From Planctomycetota bacterium (lineage in GTDB: Bacteria > Planctomycetota > Planctomycetia > Pirellulales > S012-138): a stretch of DNA of 6,017 nt. A model generated the notes under the pieces. It saw only the letters and a program-made list of their open reading frames with translations. It had not been told where the DNA came from and ran no database searches. The stretch lies in the NCBI GenBank assembly GCA_026982835.1, contig JALSGI010000081.1:1-6017 (forward strand), read 5' to 3'. Position numbers and translations under genes: made by a program. Below are positions 4,971 to 6,017 of this stretch, piece by piece. The number at the start of each line of letters is the position of its first letter. Positions within the stretch are counted from its first letter, which is position 1.

Positions 4971-5010
4971 AAATTCAAGAGCAAACGCCAGTACGTGGAC
5001 ACAGCCAGCT

Positions 5011-5030
5011 GGGAGCGTAAGCTCCCGGAG
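5011..5030 (+). repeat. Hairpin GGGAGC-GTAA-GCTCCC with GGAG foot
   Basis: A perfect 6-bp stem around a GNRA-type loop. The 3' GGAG foot is present, but the 5' GGCGAG foot is replaced by CCAGCT, so it is a partial module. Confidence 0.7.
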
Positions 5031-5062
5031 ACGATAAGAAAGCGGCGCATGAGTGCCGTGCT

Positions 5063-5089
5063 CTCCGTGGGCTTACGCCCACGGCTCGC
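5063..5089 (-). repeat. Hairpin module, inverted
   Basis: The stem CCGTGGGC / GCCCACGG is perfect around TTAC (GTAA in module orientation), with CTCC left and GGCTCGC right. A box (5093-5107, minus) follows 3 nt outside. Confidence 0.8.
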
Positions 5090-5115
5090 GGCTGCAAGAA
5101 CCAGCGCCAAGACAA

Positions 5116-5141
5116 CCGCGTGCTCACGCACGCGGCTCGCC
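5116..5141 (-). repeat. Hairpin module, inverted
   Basis: The stem CCGCGTGC / GCACGCGG is perfect around TCAC (GTGA in module orientation), followed by GGCTCGCC. The CTCC end on the left is missing. Confidence 0.75.
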
Positions 5142-5157
5142 GGTGCTTCCGCTCCGG
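5140..5157 (+). repeat. TTCC-loop hairpin with one mismatch
   Basis: CCGGTGC-TTCC-GCTCCGG pairs at six of seven positions, with one T-T mismatch. It overlaps the end of the previous module by 2 bp and is followed by AGG. Confidence 0.6.
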
Positions 5158-5160
5158 AGG

Positions 5161-5188
5161 TCTTGGGTCTTGGGTCCTGGGTCTTGAG
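5161..5188 (+). repeat. 7-bp microsatellite, four units of TCTTGGG
   Basis: Units are TCTTGGG, TCTTGGG, TCCTGGG and TCTTGAG: two exact and two with one change. It lies between hairpins and is a probable slippage site. Confidence 0.85.
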
Positions 5189-5191
5189 GAG

Positions 5192-5211
5192 CCCCGCACG
5201 CCAGTGCGGGG
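5192..5211. repeat. Hairpin CCCCGCAC-GCCA-GTGCGGGG
   Basis: A perfect 8-bp stem with 4-nt loop. GAG follows on the right, and the GGCGAG foot is absent on both sides (AGGAG lies to the left). Confidence 0.75.
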
Positions 5212-5232
5212 AGAGACGGAGTCGGCTTGCGG

Positions 5233-5262
5233 CTTGCACCGGTGCTTCCGCACCGATGCAAG
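5233..5262. repeat. Long TTCC-loop hairpin, 12 of 13 pairs
   Basis: The inner stem CGGTGC / GCACCG closes a TTCC loop. After one C-A mismatch, CTTGCA / TGCAAG extends the stem. The outer right arm is part of the conserved box at 5257-5271, so box and hairpin overlap here. Confidence 0.75.
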
Positions 5263-5285
5263 AAAAAACGCGAACGGACGCAACC

Positions 5286-5313
5286 GGCGAGCCGGGAGCG
5301 TAAGCTCCCGGAG
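5286..5313 (+). repeat. Hairpin module GGCGAGCC...GGAG
   Basis: The stem CCGGGAGC / GCTCCCGG is perfect around GTAA with both feet. It has the same core as 3204-3231 and starts the region shared with 3129-3173. Confidence 0.8.
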
Positions 5314-5350
5314 GACGGCGGAGCCGTCGGCCACTGGGAGCTTCCGCTCC
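5304..5350 (+). repeat. Dispersed direct repeat, copy B (copy A at 3129-3173)
   Basis: It shares the first 11 and last 21 bases with copy A. Its middle forms a clean hairpin GACGGC-GGA-GCCGTC (5314-5328), which is imperfect in copy A. It ends in GGAGC-TTCC-GCTCC (5337-5350), followed 2 nt later by the box at 5353-5367. Confidence 0.85.
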
Positions 5351-5401
5351 GATGCAAGAACAAGCGCTAGTAGGACAGAAGCACCGCCACAACTGGCAAC
5401 T

Positions 5402-5447
5402 GACCACCCCGGCAATGCCGGTCACCGGCAGGGCAGGACCACCCCGG
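5402..5447. repeat. Short direct repeat with overlapping palindromes
   Basis: GACCACCCCGG occurs at 5402-5412 and 5437-5447. Between them CCGGCA-A-TGCCGG (5409-5421) and CCGGTCACCGG (5418-5428) overlap. They follow the minus-strand gene ending at 5461 and could form a GC-rich 3' hairpin, but there is no T-tract. Confidence 0.5.
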
Positions 5448-5460
5448 GCACTCCTCGCCG

Positions 5461-6017
5461 CTAGCCGAACACGGTGCCCAGCACGGCCGCCTGATCGACC
5501 GGGCCGAAGCGGTTTTCCAGCTCGCCCTGGTCGTTCCACTGCAAGGGGCGCGGCTGGGTGAGCACTTCCAGGTCGTCTCGCTCCTGGGCCTGGGGCCAGT
5601 AGGCTTCGGAGCACTCCACCTCGGCCACCTGGAGCGTGTTGCGAATCCACATCACGCGGGCCTTCTCCGGCGGGGTGAGCCCCACGGTGGACAAGGCCGC
5701 CTGGAAGATTTCCCGCTCGGTGTCGAACCACACGGGCAGCATGGCCCCGATGGGCCCGCCGCCGGTAAGGCAGTTGATCTTGGTGATCCGCAGGTCGATC
5801 TGGTCCAGCACGCGGCGGCTGATGAACTCCGCCCCGCCGATCCCCGCGGCGTTGCCGTGGGTTTCGGGGGTGAGGGAGCGGATCCAGATGCGTTTGATCT
5901 TGGGCCACTCCTCCGGGGCGGCCTCGTGCCAGCGGAGCTTGCGCCCCACGACGTTGGTGTCCATCCCCGAGCCGCTGATGTTCTTGCCGATCTGGTCGAT
6001 GATGAGCAGCTCCGCCT
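5461..6017 (-). CDS. LarA-like (DUF2088) nickel-pincer-dependent isomerase family, C-terminal 184 residues, partial
   Basis: The frame is open to the right edge, so the start is outside the window. The ATG at 5964 is not the start, because recognisable family sequence (LLIIDQIGKNISGSG) precedes it. The visible part includes IDQIGKNISGSGMDTNVVGR, IKRIWIRSLTPETHGNAAGIG, EFISRRVLDQIDLRITKIN, TGGGPIGAMLPVWF and a C-terminal WIRNTLQVAEVECSEAYWP. I associate this pattern with proteins annotated as lactate-racemase-domain or nickel-pincer isomerase relatives of LarA. Known LarA interconverts D- and L-lactate; many relatives act on other 2-hydroxy acids, so the substrate is unknown. Family length is roughly 400-430 residues, so less than half is seen. 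The catalytic N-terminal histidines and cofactor lysine would lie outside the window. No signal peptide can be judged. The stop at 5463-5461 directly adjoins the repeat-rich gap. Confidence 0.7.
   Translation of the reverse strand, partial: AELLIIDQIGKNISGSGMDTNVVGRKLRWHEAAPEEWPKIKRIWIRSLTPETHGNAAGIGGAEFISRRVLDQIDLRITKINCLTGGGPIGAMLPVWFDTEREIFQAALSTVGLTPPEKARVMWIRNTLQVAEVECSEAYWPQAQERDDLEVLTQPRPLQWNDQGELENRFGPVDQAAVLGTVFG

Larger units (their letters stand above)
4799..4994 (+). mobile_element. Composite MITE-like repeat, copy 3
   Basis: This copy is collinear with copy 1 and with the reverse complement of copy 2: GTACGTGTTTCGCC at the left end, then GCTAGCACA, TTGGTTTGGCG, the box at 4866-4880, two facing hairpin modules, and a TTCGGCTCTCCCC block before the second hairpin. 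The right end differs from copies 1 and 2: soon after GGCTCGCC it enters another box (4974-4988, minus), and the right boundary at GTAC (4991-4994) is tentative. I find no target duplication, so this copy is probably truncated or rearranged. Confidence 0.65.
4682..5460. other. Intergenic repeat cluster between enolase and the LarA-like gene
   Basis: This 779-bp gap has no credible gene. In order it holds a possible IS remnant (4690-4777), composite repeat copy 3 (4799-4994), at least eight hairpins of the simple family (5011-5350) and a palindrome-rich spacer (5402-5447). Open frames exist across it on both strands, but they only translate repeat units. It separates convergent genes, so neither needs a promoter here. 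Confidence 0.8.

Noticed and set aside
5011..5350. CRISPR array
   Set aside because: The repeated units are palindromes with different stem sequences, in both orientations and at irregular spacing. There are no uniform spacers and no cas genes.
5011..5350. Integron attC sites
   Set aside because: The hairpins are much shorter than attC sites, lack paired R and L core sites, and are not associated with gene cassettes.
4823..5908. A 361-codon minus-strand open frame across the hairpin cluster and the end gene
   Set aside because: It overlaps the LarA-like gene in another frame, and much of the rest translates repeat modules; codon content and composition are not gene-like.

Overview
The window looks like a piece of a GC-rich planctomycete chromosome (Pirellulales-type). 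This is inferred from a secreted sulfatase of the family amplified in that phylum, a secreted Gly-rich protein of a kind I associate with planctomycetes, a nickel-pincer/LarA-like isomerase fragment, and intergenic DNA packed with GC-rich hairpins of the 'GGCGAGCC...GGAG' type. No rRNA or tRNA gene is present to confirm the assignment.

Layout. 1-873 (minus): N-terminal 291 residues of an exported sulfatase, running off the left edge. 961-1479 (plus): a divergent 172-residue unknown protein with a degenerate receiver-like pattern. 1480-1818: a repeat-rich gap with copy 1 of a composite repeat, then a strong terminator serving the next gene. 1819-2652 (minus): a secreted Gly/Met-repeat protein. 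2653-3397: its likely promoter, then composite repeat copy 2 and several hairpins. 3398-4681 (plus): a complete enolase gene. 4682-5460: repeats including composite copy 3 and a dense hairpin cluster. 5461-6017 (minus): C-terminal part of a LarA-like (DUF2088) protein, running off the right edge. The genes do not form an operon; each is separated from its neighbours and they share no obvious pathway.

The notable biology is in the three gaps. They hold about twenty short hairpins. Many share an 8-bp stem that differs between copies but stays paired, a 4-nt loop, and constant feet (GGCGAGCC on one side, GGAG on the other). A polarised 15-nt box (about GCGYTTNTTCTTGCA) repeatedly lies just outside a hairpin. 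Two hairpins facing each other, plus end sequences, make a 200-260 bp composite element present three times. Copy 2 (2893-3119) has imperfect terminal inverted repeats starting GTAC and is flanked by an exact 8-bp direct repeat, GGAGCTTT. Removing the element and one repeat restores a perfect hairpin of the simple family. This is strong sequence evidence of a non-autonomous, MITE-like mobile element that inserted into a resident palindrome. No transposase is encoded in the window.
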